NCBI RefSeq assembly: GCF_000152725.1
Contig: NZ_AAMO01000008.1
Coordinates: 220,269 to 284,268, forward strand
Direction of reading: 5' to 3'
DNA length: 64,000 bases
Source: Pseudooceanicola batsensis HTCC2597
Lineage (GTDB): Bacteria > Pseudomonadota > Alphaproteobacteria > Rhodobacterales > Rhodobacteraceae
Below are positions 26,477 through 34,883 of this stretch, in pieces. The notes below the pieces were generated by a model. That model saw only the letters and a list, made by a program, of their open reading frames with translations. It did not search any database and was not told where the DNA came from. Both the position numbers and the translations under genes were made by a program. Position 1 is the first letter of the stretch; every line of letters starts with the position of its first letter.

Positions 26477-27499
26477 TCAGCGGTTCGCGATCGATTCCTC
26501 GGCCATCTTCACGAGATCCGCGCCGATGGTGTCGGTCCATTTCTCGTAGACCGGGCGGGTGATGTCGACGAAGGCCTGCCGCTCTTCTTCGGTGAGGCTG
26601 ACGACGTTGACGCCTTTCGAGCGGATGTCATCGAGAAGGCTCTCGTCGCCGTCGGTCAGCCCTTCGCGCGCGACGTCGATGCCGTGCGCGCCCGCTTCGA
26701 TCGCCGCCTGCTTGAGGATCTCCTGGTCCTCGGCGGTGAAGCTGTCCCAGACCTCCTGGTTGACGGCGAAGATCAGCGGGTCGGCGACGTAGTGCCAGAG
26801 GGTCACGTTGTCCTGCCCGAGCTCATGCATGTTAAGCACCGAGTAGATGGTCAGCGGGTTCTCCTGGCCATCGACGGCGCCGGTGGTCAGCGCGGGCTGC
26901 GCGTCGGCCCAGCTCATCTGCGTGGGGTTGGCCCCCATGGCGGTGAACATGTCGTTGTAGATCGGCGAGCCGACCACCCGCATCTTCAGCCCTTCCATGT
27001 CGGCGGGCGTGCGGATCTCGCGCTGCGAATTGGTCACCTCGCGGAAGCCGTTTTCGGCCCATGCCAGCGGCACGACGCCGTTTTCGCGGAGGATCTCGAA
27101 GATCCGGTCTCCGACCGGTCCCTGCGTCAACGCGTCGAGCGCGGCGTAGTCGGGCATCAGGAACGGCATGGAGAAGAGGTTGAGCTCTTTCACCTGCGGC
27201 GACCAGTTGATCGTCGAGCCGACAGCCATGTCGATGATGCCGCGGCGCATCGCGGTAAATTCGCGCGTCTGGTCGCCCTGCACGAGTTGGACGCCGGGAT
27301 AGACCTTCATGTTGATCCGGCCGTCGGTACGGTCCGCGACGAGTTCGACCCAGCGTTCGGCGGCGATCCCCCAGGGGAACGGCGCCGGCACCACGGTCGA
27401 GACGCGGTATTCCTCCTTGTAGTCCTGTGCCTGCAGGGGCGCGATGCCGAGCGTGGCCGCTGCGGCTGCCGCTGCCATGAGCGTCTTGACCATATTCAT
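26477..27499 (-). CDS. TRAP transporter substrate-binding protein, DctP family (TRAP system 3)
   Basis: 340 residues: Sec signal peptide ending ...GIAPLQAQ, then the DctP fold with YPGVQLVQGDQTREFTAMRRGIIDMAVGS, the conserved ligand arginine region GLKMRVVGSPIYNDMFTAMGANPTQM, and VDGQENPLTIYSVLNMHELGQ. The arginine and NP[TL] pattern suggests a carboxylate ligand such as a keto or hydroxy acid. That fits the neighbouring 2-keto-acid enzymes (inference). Confidence 0.92.
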   Translation of the reverse strand: MNMVKTLMAAAAAAATLGIAPLQAQDYKEEYRVSTVVPAPFPWGIAAERWVELVADRTDGRINMKVYPGVQLVQGDQTREFTAMRRGIIDMAVGSTINWSPQVKELNLFSMPFLMPDYAALDALTQGPVGDRIFEILRENGVVPLAWAENGFREVTNSQREIRTPADMEGLKMRVVGSPIYNDMFTAMGANPTQMSWADAQPALTTGAVDGQENPLTIYSVLNMHELGQDNVTLWHYVADPLIFAVNQEVWDSFTAEDQEILKQAAIEAGAHGIDVAREGLTDGDESLLDDIRSKGVNVVSLTEEERQAFVDITRPVYEKWTDTIGADLVKMAEESIANR

Positions 27500-27533
27500 C
27501 TTGTGTCTTCCTCCCTTGGTTTGGTGACGGCGC

Positions 27534-28535
27534 CTACTGGCCCGCCGGTACCCGAGACGGGCTTGTGCGGGTCATGCCCACTACCGCCTCGACGATCTCG
27601 TCCTTGCTCACGCGGACCCGGTCCTCCAGCGGGGGCGCGTATGCCACGGGGATCCGGGGCGCGCCCAGTCGGCGCACCGGCGCCTCGAGGCGATCGTGCA
27701 GCGTTTCGGCGACGGTCGCCGCGATCTCGGCGCCGAAGCCCGCCACCGACACCGCCTCCTGCGCGACGAGCAGCCTGCCGGTGCGCTCGACCGAGGCGAG
27801 CACGGTGTCGCGGTCCCAGGGCCAGAGCGTGCGCAGGTCGATCACCTCGACCTCGATTCCCCGCGCCGCCAGCTCCTCGGCGGTCTCCAGGCTGGCGTGG
27901 CGCATGGCCGACCAGGTGACCAGCGTGACGTCCCGGCCCGCGCGGGCGATCTCGGCTTTGCCGAGCGGCACCAGATGCTCGTCCTCGGGCACCTCGCCCT
28001 CGAACCCCCAGAGGTTCTTGTGCTCCATGTAGACGACGGGGTCGTCGCACCGGATCGCGGATTTCAGCAGGCCGAGGTTGTCGGCCGGGGTCGATGGCGC
28101 GACCACCACGAGCCCGGGGATGTGGGCGTACCACGCCTCGAGCGACTGCGAATGCTGCGCGGCCGACGAGCGCCAGATGCCGATCGGTTCGCGCACGACG
28201 AGCGGCACGCGCATCTGACCGCCGAACATGAAGCGGGCCTTGGCCGCCTGGTTCACCAGTTCGTCCACGGCGCAGAGGGCGAAGTCCGAGAACCGCATCT
28301 CGACCACCGGCCGGGTGTCCGTCATCGCGGCACCGACGGCGGCGCCCATGATGCAGGCCTCGGAGATCGGCGTGTCGACGATGCGCTCGTCGCCGAATGT
28401 GTCCTGCAGGCCGCGATACTGTCCGAACACGCCCCCGCGCCCGAGATCCTCGCCCAGGGCCCAGACCCGTTCGTCGCGCTGCATCTCTTCCCGCAGGGCC
28501 CTGTGTCCGGCCTCGAGATAGCTGGTATTTGCCAT
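27534..28535 (-). CDS. 2-oxo acid / acetoin dehydrogenase E1 component, beta subunit
   Basis: 333 residues of the transketolase-like beta subunit family (YLEAGHRALREEMQRDERVWALGEDLGRGGVFGQYRGL, RIVDTPISEACIMGAAVGAA, EVIDLRTLWPWDRDTVLASV). With the alpha subunit it forms the thiamine-diphosphate heterotetramer. The ATG overlaps the alpha-subunit stop (TGATG). No E2 or E3 gene is present in this operon. Confidence 0.92.
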   Translation of the reverse strand: MANTSYLEAGHRALREEMQRDERVWALGEDLGRGGVFGQYRGLQDTFGDERIVDTPISEACIMGAAVGAAMTDTRPVVEMRFSDFALCAVDELVNQAAKARFMFGGQMRVPLVVREPIGIWRSSAAQHSQSLEAWYAHIPGLVVVAPSTPADNLGLLKSAIRCDDPVVYMEHKNLWGFEGEVPEDEHLVPLGKAEIARAGRDVTLVTWSAMRHASLETAEELAARGIEVEVIDLRTLWPWDRDTVLASVERTGRLLVAQEAVSVAGFGAEIAATVAETLHDRLEAPVRRLGAPRIPVAYAPPLEDRVRVSKDEIVEAVVGMTRTSPSRVPAGQ

Positions 28536-29554
28536 CAATATGCCCTCTCTGCCGGGTTGCCGATATCCTGGACATCCGCGAAGGCCTGCGCCGGATCGGG
28601 CCATTCGGCATCCCTGGCGCGGGCGTAGACGTCCTGCATGTACTGTTCGGCCTCGGTGCGCTGCTGCTGCATCCGAGCCTCGTCCACCCCGGCGAGGCGC
28701 AGGGCGCCTTCCAGCCGGGCGATCGGACAATGGGCGCGCCATTCCTCGACCTCCGCGGCATCGCGATAGGTGGCCGGGTCGACGGCGGTATGGCCGGTCA
28801 TCCGGTAGGTGCGGCACTGCAGGAAGCGGGGTCCGCCGCCCTGGCGGATGGCGTCGATCGCGGTGCGGGCGGCCGCATCCACACCCAGCACGTCGTTGCC
28901 GTCGACCTCTTCGGCGGGCAGTCCGAGGCTTTCCGCGCGGGCCACCGCGCCCGGACCGCCGGTCAGCGTGCGGGTCCGCGTGGTGGCGGAAAAGCCGTTG
29001 TCCTCGCAGACGAAGAGCACGGGGAGGTCGTAGACCCTGGCCCAGTTCAGCCCTTCCAGGAATGGCCCGCGGTTGATCGCGCCGTCGCCGAAGATGCAGA
29101 CCGCGATGTCGTCCGAGCGGCGCATCTTCAACGCATGGGCCGCGCCCACACCGATGGTGATGTTGGCGCCGACAACGCCGTTCGCCCCGAGCATGCCGAC
29201 GCCGAAATCCGCGATGTGCATCGAGCCGCCCTTGCCGCCGCAGGTGCCCTCTGCCCGGCCGAAGAGCTCCATCATCATGGCCAGGGGATCGGCCCCCTTG
29301 GCCAGGGTGTGGCCGTGACCCCGATGGGTCGAGAGCAGAAGGTCCGCCTGCCTGAGGTTCGGGCAGATTCCCGCCGCTACCGCCTCCTGGCCGATGGAGG
29401 GGTGGATCGCGCCGAGCACCAGCCCTTCGCGCTGCGCCTCGATCGCGGTTTCCTCGAACAGCCGGATCTTCCACATGAGCGACAGGACCGGCAGGAGCCG
29501 TTCGCTGTCGAGGTTCGCCGAGGTCTCTTCCGCCCGGGCCGCGTTCTGGGTCAC
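28535..29554 (-). CDS. 2-oxo acid / acetoin dehydrogenase E1 component, alpha subunit
   Basis: 339 residues. The thiamine-diphosphate motif GDGAINRGPFLEGLNWARVYDLPVLFVCEDN is complete, and IHPSIGQEAVAAG and RGHGHTLAKGADPLAMMMELFGRAEGTCGGKGGSMH are typical of acetoin/pyruvate dehydrogenase E1 alpha. It starts 4 bp inside the end of the IclR gene. Because E2/E3 genes are absent, it either borrows those subunits or acts as a stand-alone decarboxylase/dehydrogenase. Confidence 0.92.
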   Translation of the reverse strand: MTQNAARAEETSANLDSERLLPVLSLMWKIRLFEETAIEAQREGLVLGAIHPSIGQEAVAAGICPNLRQADLLLSTHRGHGHTLAKGADPLAMMMELFGRAEGTCGGKGGSMHIADFGVGMLGANGVVGANITIGVGAAHALKMRRSDDIAVCIFGDGAINRGPFLEGLNWARVYDLPVLFVCEDNGFSATTRTRTLTGGPGAVARAESLGLPAEEVDGNDVLGVDAAARTAIDAIRQGGGPRFLQCRTYRMTGHTAVDPATYRDAAEVEEWRAHCPIARLEGALRLAGVDEARMQQQRTEAEQYMQDVYARARDAEWPDPAQAFADVQDIGNPAERAY

Positions 29555-30366
29555 GACAATTCCTCCCTTGTCTGCTCTGCGCCGGTTTCGTCCGGCCGGT
29601 TGGTGGCGAGCATCCGGCTGAGCCGGTCCGCTTCGCTGCGGAGCGCTTCGGCCAGTTCGGCGCGGCGCGCCTCTTGCATACGCTCGCGTATGGCTGCGAT
29701 GGACAGGGCCGCCACGGCCTTTCCGGTCTCGTCCAGCACGGGCACGCCGACCGCGGCCATGGCGCCGACGATGTAGCCGTCGTTGAAGGCGTGGCCGGTG
29801 GCCCGCGTAATGCGGATCATGTCGCGCAGCCTGTCGGCCGCGAACCTCTCGAAGGGGCTGCGCGCGGCATGGTCGTCACGAAGGATGCGCGCGATCTCGG
29901 CCTCGTCCTGGAACGCCAGGAGCGCCAGAGACCCGGCCCCCACGCCGAGGGGCCGGCGATCGCCTACGTCCAGCGTGAGGGTCCGGATGGGATAGTGGCC
30001 GGTCGACCGATCGACGCAGAGCGCCTGGTCCCCATCCCGGACGGAAAGATACACGGTGTCGCCGGTGCCTGCCGCCAGCCGTGCCAGGGCCGGGCGCGCC
30101 ATGTCGACGATCTGGAAGCGTCGGGCCGCGGCGCCCAGCACGAAGAGTTCGTATCCGAGCGCGTAGCGTTTCGAGGCGGTGTCGAGTTCGACGAACCCAA
30201 CGTCGAGGAGGCCGTGCAGCAGCCGGTGCGCCGTCGCCTTGCCCAGCCCGACGGCCGCCGTCACGTCCGCCAGCCGCAGGCCCTCGGACGGGCCGGACGC
30301 GAGCACGCGAAGCACGCTTGCCGCGCGGTCTATGGTCTGGACCGATGCGCCCCCGTTTTCCGGCAT
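29551..30366 (-). CDS. IclR-family transcriptional regulator
   Basis: 271 residues. Winged helix at about 8-70 (SVQTIDRAASVLRVLASGPSEGLRLADVTAAVGLGKATAHRLLHGLL), followed by the IclR effector domain (GDTVYLSVRDGDQALCVDRSTG ... GVGAGSLALLA). First gene of the leftward operon that encodes the E1 pair, TRAP system 3 and the TPP enzyme, so it most likely regulates that operon and itself through the GTTCC-N7-GGAAC dyad 43 bp upstream. Confidence 0.92.
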   Translation of the reverse strand: MPENGGASVQTIDRAASVLRVLASGPSEGLRLADVTAAVGLGKATAHRLLHGLLDVGFVELDTASKRYALGYELFVLGAAARRFQIVDMARPALARLAAGTGDTVYLSVRDGDQALCVDRSTGHYPIRTLTLDVGDRRPLGVGAGSLALLAFQDEAEIARILRDDHAARSPFERFAADRLRDMIRITRATGHAFNDGYIVGAMAAVGVPVLDETGKAVAALSIAAIRERMQEARRAELAEALRSEADRLSRMLATNRPDETGAEQTREELS

Positions 30367-30408
30367 GCCGGAACCCCTTCTCCTCCCCGTCCGGATCGCT
30401 CCGGATTT

Positions 30409-30425
30409 GTTCCGCTGAATGGAAC
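30409..30425. promoter_or_regulatory. Candidate IclR operator GTTCC-N7-GGAAC
   Basis: A perfect 5-bp dyad, GTTCC GCTGAAT GGAAC, lies 43 bp before the IclR start. A further half-site TGGAAC is at about 30441-30446. The spacing and position fit an autoregulatory IclR-family site in the operon promoter. Seen directly; binding is inferred. Confidence 0.5.
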
Positions 30426-30500
30426 GTTTCGGATGCTATTTTGGAACACGGGGGTCTGTCAACCATCATGAGGCGGTTGCCGGAAAACCGAACCGGGCCG

Positions 30501-31085
30501 TCAGAGGAAGACCAGGAACGCCGACAGGGCGAGCATGGCCGCCATGGTGCCGTTGAAGATCCTCCATAACCGTGGAGAGGTCAGAAGGTAGACGAGCAGC
30601 GAGCCCGCGAAGGACCAGAACAGGCAGACGAAGAGGTTGATGCCGGAAAAGGCCGTCGCCAGCCGGGCAGCCTCGCCCCAGGGGGACAGCTCGGCCGGGT
30701 ATCCGGCCGCGGCGGCGAGAGCGATGGCCCAGACCTTCGGGTTGACCCACTGGAAGAGAACCGCGCGGGAGAAGCTCCAGGGCGTGTCCCCGGCCGTGGC
30801 GTTCTGCGCGCGGGCGGCCGTGAGCAGCTTGTAGGCCATGTAGAGGATCCAGCCACCGGCCGCCAGTTTGAGGACGAGGTTGACCGCGGGGGCCGCCAAC
30901 AGCAGCGACCCGATCCCCAACCCGGTGAGGCCCGAGGTGATCCCGACACCCGCCGCCACGCCCAGCACGTGCGGAATGGTCGCGCGGAAGCCGAAGCGTG
31001 CCCCGGATGCGGTCAACAGGATGACATTGGGCCCGGGCGAAAAGAGGCCGGCGAAGACGAAAGCGTGGAGCGGGTCGAAATACAT
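30501..31085 (-). CDS. LysE/RhtB-family exporter
   Basis: 194 residues, about five to six hydrophobic segments. The family motif SPGPNVILLTASGARFGFRATIPHVLGVAAG is near the N-terminus and FSRAVLFQWVNPKVWAIALAAAAGY is in the middle. Members export amino acids or homoserine lactones. The N-terminus before SPGPN is a little short (16 residues), yet the first helix is complete. It stands alone, divergent from the M24 peptidase gene across a 384-bp gap. Confidence 0.88.
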   Translation of the reverse strand: MYFDPLHAFVFAGLFSPGPNVILLTASGARFGFRATIPHVLGVAAGVGITSGLTGLGIGSLLLAAPAVNLVLKLAAGGWILYMAYKLLTAARAQNATAGDTPWSFSRAVLFQWVNPKVWAIALAAAAGYPAELSPWGEAARLATAFSGINLFVCLFWSFAGSLLVYLLTSPRLWRIFNGTMAAMLALSAFLVFL

Positions 31086-31340
31086 GACCGCCGACTGTCG
31101 CGCCAACCGCGCTCCTGTGCAAGCGGCGCGCGGCGAGACGTCCGGAGCGGAGCGTGGCTGCCGGCACTGCACCGGGGGCCGGGCACGGGAGGCGAACCGC
31201 CTCGACACCGGCACGGGCAGGGGAAGTTCCGCAGGGGCGAGCGATTTCGGCACGCCGGACGCTGCCCTCGGTCTATGGGTCGCACCCGGGGAACCGGAGC
31301 GGCCAAAAGGCCGGCCCCGCCGCCGACGCGACACCCCGGA

Positions 31341-31359
31341 CCCGGGTCGGAGACCCGGG
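31341..31359. repeat. Perfect 8-bp inverted repeat
   Basis: CCCGGGTC, 3-base spacer GGA, GACCCGGG. It lies 129 bp upstream of the M24 start and could be a hairpin or a protein site. Confidence 0.6.
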
Positions 31360-31407
31360 CCCGGCCTTGCGCCTGTACCGGCCCGATCCAGCGACGGGAG
31401 CGGTCGG

Positions 31408-31436
31408 TTGACAGGGCGGGGTTTCATCGACCTATT
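31408..31436 (+). promoter_or_regulatory. Possible sigma70 promoter of the M24 peptidase gene
   Basis: TTGACA (31408-31413), 17-bp spacer and CCTATT (31431-31436), about 34 bp before the ATG. The -35 is perfect, the -10 is weak. Confidence 0.4.
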
Positions 31437-31469
31437 GACCCCGGAACTGGCAGGCGACGGGGGCACTTC

Positions 31470-32705
31470 ATGGCATATCTGAACCGCGAGGCGGCACAAC
31501 GCCTGATGGAGGCGGAGGGGCTGGAGGCACTGATCCTCTTCTCGGCGGAAGCCTTCGCCCATGCGACCGGTGCATCGCCGGGCGTCGCCACCATGTGGCG
31601 ACGGGAAGGGGCCGTCGCGGTGCTGGTGCCGGCGGATGCCGCCGTGCCGGAGACGGTCGTGGTGAGCGATCTGTTCGCGGCCGGACTGCGCCGCGAGAGC
31701 CATATCGAGGACATCCGCGAAAGCCCGATCTGGGTCGAGGCGATGACGCTTGGCGATGCCGACCCGGATGCGCCGCTCGCCCCGTCCTTCGCGGGGGTAT
31801 GGGAGGCGGACGGCAGGCCCGCCGGCAACGCGCGCCCCGAGACCTTCGATCCGGCCGTCTGCTACGGGCACCTGCGCGACGCGCTGGCGGAAAAGGGGAT
31901 GCGGGATGCCCGGGTCGGGGTCGAGTTCACGGCCGTCTCGGCGCGCGGCTATCCGGAACTCTCCGCCGCGCTTGCCCCCGCGCAGCTGATCGACGGGACG
32001 GACATCGCGCGACAGCTGCGGGCCGTAAAGGCGCCCGAAGAGATCGCCCTGCTGCGGAGTGCGGTGCAGGTCGCGGAAACCGGCATCGAAGCGGTGCGGG
32101 ACGCCATCGCCGCCGGCGTGTCGCGCAACGATCTGGCGGCGGTCTGGTCGGAGAAGGTCGCCGTCACGGGGGCGGAAACCCCGATGACGGGCGCCTGGGA
32201 ATATATCTCGGTCGGCCCCGACCCCTGGGGCGGCAATGCCGTCGCCACGCCGGGTGATCTGGTCAAGGTGGATGTGGGCTGCCTGATGCGGGGCTATACC
32301 TCGGACAGCGGGAGGACCTTTGTGGTGGGATCGCCGCGCCGGCTCCAGACCGAGCTGCACGCGGCACTGATGGCCGGTTTCCATGCCGGTTTCGATCTGC
32401 TGCGCCCCGGTGTCCCCCTGTCCGAGGTGCATCGCGCGGCGCAATCCGCGATCCGCGCCAAGGGCCTGACCGGCTACAGCCGGGGGCACTTCGGCCACAG
32501 CCTCGGGACCGGGCCGGGCAGCGAGGAGTGGCCGTTCATCTCGGCCCGGGCCGAGACGCGGATCGAAAGCGGCATGGTGCTGGCCTTCGAATGCCCGATC
32601 TACGTCACCCGCCTGGGCGGCATGATCATCGAGGACCAGGTCGAAATCACCGAGGACGGGCCGGTTTCGATGAACCGTCTGCCGCGTGATCTTGTCGCCT
32701 GCTGA
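31470..32705 (+). CDS. M24-family metallopeptidase / creatinase-fold hydrolase (Xaa-Pro peptidase-like)
   Basis: 411 residues from the ATG at 31470. The N-terminal creatinase-like domain is followed by the pita-bread catalytic domain with all dinuclear-metal ligands: D-x10-D in VDVGCLMRGYTSD, His in GHFGHSLG, Glu in AFECPIY and Glu in IIEDQVEI. M24 enzymes include Xaa-Pro peptidases, creatinase and ectoine hydrolase DoeA. The nearby Lrp-type regulator recalls the DoeA-DoeX pairing, but other ectoine genes are missing, so the substrate remains open. Confidence 0.88.
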   Translation: MAYLNREAAQRLMEAEGLEALILFSAEAFAHATGASPGVATMWRREGAVAVLVPADAAVPETVVVSDLFAAGLRRESHIEDIRESPIWVEAMTLGDADPDAPLAPSFAGVWEADGRPAGNARPETFDPAVCYGHLRDALAEKGMRDARVGVEFTAVSARGYPELSAALAPAQLIDGTDIARQLRAVKAPEEIALLRSAVQVAETGIEAVRDAIAAGVSRNDLAAVWSEKVAVTGAETPMTGAWEYISVGPDPWGGNAVATPGDLVKVDVGCLMRGYTSDSGRTFVVGSPRRLQTELHAALMAGFHAGFDLLRPGVPLSEVHRAAQSAIRAKGLTGYSRGHFGHSLGTGPGSEEWPFISARAETRIESGMVLAFECPIYVTRLGGMIIEDQVEITEDGPVSMNRLPRDLVAC

Positions 32706-32729
32706 GAGTTTGCAGCCCCGGGGGGCAGC

Positions 32730-33200
32730 CTATGTTGCGGCGGGTCCGAGGTCGGGCAGGCGGTCCTCCAGCATGGTTTCCATCGCGAAGTAACCGGTGA
32801 TGGTCTCGAGCTCGGTCCCGGTGGTCAGCTTGCGATAGACCTGGTCGTATCCGGCCATGCCCCGGGTCACGATCTTAAGCATGTAGTCCCAGTCGCCGCC
32901 GATGCGGTGCATCTCGACGACCTCGGGGATGCGCGCCACGTGGTCGCGGAAACGCTCGGCCCAGTCGAGCGAATGGTGGCGCGTCCGGATCATCGCGAAG
33001 ACGGTGAGATCGAACCCCAGGCCCGCAAGGTCGATGCGGGGGCGGCTTCCCTTGATGATACCAGCCGATTCCAGGCGCTTCAGCCGCCGCCAGAGCGCAT
33101 TCTGCGACAGGCCGATCCGGTCCGCCAGCGCGCGTTGAGAGGCCGAGGCATCCGCGTGCAGCGCCATCAGCAGTTTTTGATCCATGCGGTCGATCTTCAT
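32730..33200 (-). CDS. Lrp/AsnC-family transcriptional regulator
   Basis: 156 residues from ATG 33200 (MKIDRMDQKLLMALHADAS), the normal Lrp start. HTH at about 20-45 (SQRALADRIGLSQNALWRRLKRLESAGII) and the RAM ligand domain (GGDWDYMLKIVTRGMAGYDQVYRKLT). It is divergent from the class V aminotransferase/TRAP operon and convergent with the M24 gene; it probably senses an amino acid and regulates the divergent operon. Confidence 0.92.
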   Translation of the reverse strand: MKIDRMDQKLLMALHADASASQRALADRIGLSQNALWRRLKRLESAGIIKGSRPRIDLAGLGFDLTVFAMIRTRHHSLDWAERFRDHVARIPEVVEMHRIGGDWDYMLKIVTRGMAGYDQVYRKLTTGTELETITGYFAMETMLEDRLPDLGPAAT

Positions 33201-33303
33201 CGCTGTTCCTTGGTCGCCCTTCCAGTGTGCGCATGTGTCATATGCCACGGTCTGAGGCGCCTTGTCGATCAAATGCACCAAAACCTCGGTGAATATGGCG
33301 AAA

Positions 33304-33318
33304 GAATGTGAAGCATTC
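33304..33318. promoter_or_regulatory. Inverted repeat in the Lrp/aminotransferase divergent promoter
   Basis: GAATG-TGAAG-CATTC, embedded in a wider GCGAA...TTCGC context (33298-33320), lies between the divergent Lrp (start 33200) and aminotransferase (start 33375) genes. A plausible Lrp-family operator; partner protein inferred only from position. Confidence 0.4.
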
Positions 33319-33374
33319 GCGAGATGCGGTTGTTATTTTCCTTGCGACGAAGGCCCCGATAAAAGGACATCAGA

Positions 33375-34808
33375 ATGTCGGCAGATCTTTCCCCGCTGGC
33401 CCGGTTCGAAGAGCAGCTGCGCGCGAAGCCCGATCCCCGCAAGGCGCTCGGGGCCGGGCTGATCGGTGCGGATCACCGGATCGAGACGCCGGAGGGGGCG
33501 AAACGGCTGGTCTATGCCGATTACGTCGCCTCGGGGCGCGCGTTGGCGCAGGTCGAGGACTTCATGCGCGACGAGGTCTTGCCCTACTACGCCAACACCC
33601 ATACCGAGTCTTCCTTCTGCGGGGCCTATTCCACCCGGCTGCGAGAGGCGGCCCGCGCGAGGGTCGCGCGCCACTGCGGGGCCGATGCGCGGGATCACGC
33701 GGTGATCTTCGCCGGCAGCGGGGCGACCACGGGGCTGAATCAGCTCGTGCATCTTCTGGACCTGCCGGGATCTCTGGCGCGGGGCGAGACGGTCACCGTG
33801 CTGACCGGGCCCTACGAGCATCACTCCAATCTCCTGCCCTGGCGCGAAAGCGGGGCGCGGACCGAAGAGATCGACGAGGCGCCCGAAGGCGGCCCGGACA
33901 TGGACAAGCTGGCCCGCGCGCTCCGGCGCCTGTCGGGAGAGGGCCGGGTGATCGTCGCCATGAGCGCGGCGGCCAACGTCACCGGCATCTGCGCGGACGT
34001 GGCGGCGGTGACGGCTCTGGTCAAGAGCCACGGCGCGACCATGGTCTGGGACTACGCGGCCGGTGCCCCCTACCTGCCGATGACCATGACGCCGCAGGGC
34101 CACGAGATCGACGCGATGGTCTTTTCCCCGCACAAGTTCATCGGCGGACCCGGGGCCAGCGGCGTTCTCGTCCTGAGGCGTGACGCGGTCCGGAGCACGA
34201 GGCCCTACCGCCCCGGCGGGGGGACGGTCGCCTTCGTCAACGGCAGACATCACGATTTCCTTCGCGATCTCGAGGAGCGCGAGGAAGGCGGCACCCCCAA
34301 CATCGCCGGCGACATCCGGGCGGCGCTGACTATGATCGTCAAGGACGTGATCGGCCAGGATCACATGACCGCCCGCAACGCCGCGCTGACGGCGCGGGCC
34401 TTCGCGGCCTGGGGCGACGAACCCGCCATCGACATCCTCGCGCCGGGCCACCGTGACCGTTTGCCGATCTTTTCCTTCACCATCGATGCGCCCGGGGTGA
34501 CGGCCGCGGAGGTCACAGCCGCGCTGTCACGGCACCACGGTATCCAGGCCCGGGGGGGATGCGCCTGCGCGGGGCCCTATGCGCACCGGCTCCTTTCGAT
34601 CGGGGCGGAACGGTCGGAGGAACTGCGCATCGCGATCAAGGAGGGGCGGACCGACGAGAAACCGGGCTTCGTGCGCCTGAACTTCAGCGTCCTGATGTCG
34701 GATGACACGGTTGACTACATCATCGCCTCCGTCACGCGCCTTGCGCGCGACTACCGGGCCCGCGCGCCTCGCATCGGAGATCGCCACGTCTGTCCCGCGA
34801 CGGCTTGA
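33375..34808 (+). CDS. Class V aminotransferase / cysteine desulfurase-like protein
   Basis: 477 residues. PLP-binding features are GSGATTGLNQLVHLL, EHHSN (149-152), DYAAGAPY and the Schiff-base Lys K254 in FSPHKFIGGPGASG. Near the C-terminus, RGGCACAGPY occupies the place of the SufS active-site Cys loop (RxGHHCAxP), so a desulfurase-type cysteine may be retained. No Fe-S assembly genes are nearby and a TRAP transporter follows, so a catabolic role on a sulfur- or amino-bearing substrate is equally possible. Confidence 0.85.
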   Translation: MSADLSPLARFEEQLRAKPDPRKALGAGLIGADHRIETPEGAKRLVYADYVASGRALAQVEDFMRDEVLPYYANTHTESSFCGAYSTRLREAARARVARHCGADARDHAVIFAGSGATTGLNQLVHLLDLPGSLARGETVTVLTGPYEHHSNLLPWRESGARTEEIDEAPEGGPDMDKLARALRRLSGEGRVIVAMSAAANVTGICADVAAVTALVKSHGATMVWDYAAGAPYLPMTMTPQGHEIDAMVFSPHKFIGGPGASGVLVLRRDAVRSTRPYRPGGGTVAFVNGRHHDFLRDLEEREEGGTPNIAGDIRAALTMIVKDVIGQDHMTARNAALTARAFAAWGDEPAIDILAPGHRDRLPIFSFTIDAPGVTAAEVTAALSRHHGIQARGGCACAGPYAHRLLSIGAERSEELRIAIKEGRTDEKPGFVRLNFSVLMSDDTVDYIIASVTRLARDYRARAPRIGDRHVCPATA

Positions 34809-34883
34809 CCCCGCTTCGACAAAACAAAATAAAGGTGGGGAAACGGCTCCGCGCGTGTTCGAGCGGCGGACCCAACAGGAGAG

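Larger units (their letters stand above)
31086..31469. other. Gene-free divergent intergenic region
   Basis: 384 bp between the LysE-type gene (leftward) and the M24 peptidase gene (rightward). No coding frame with family similarity is visible. It is very GC-rich and holds an inverted repeat CCCGGGTC-GGA-GACCCGGG at 31341-31359 and a possible promoter for the M24 gene, TTGACA at 31408-31413 with CCTATT 17 bp later. The two features suggest regulatory DNA. Confidence 0.5.

Noticed and set aside
27534..29474. A 646-residue fused E1 protein
   Set aside because: The first half is an out-of-frame translation of the alpha-subunit gene; the beta subunit begins at 28535.
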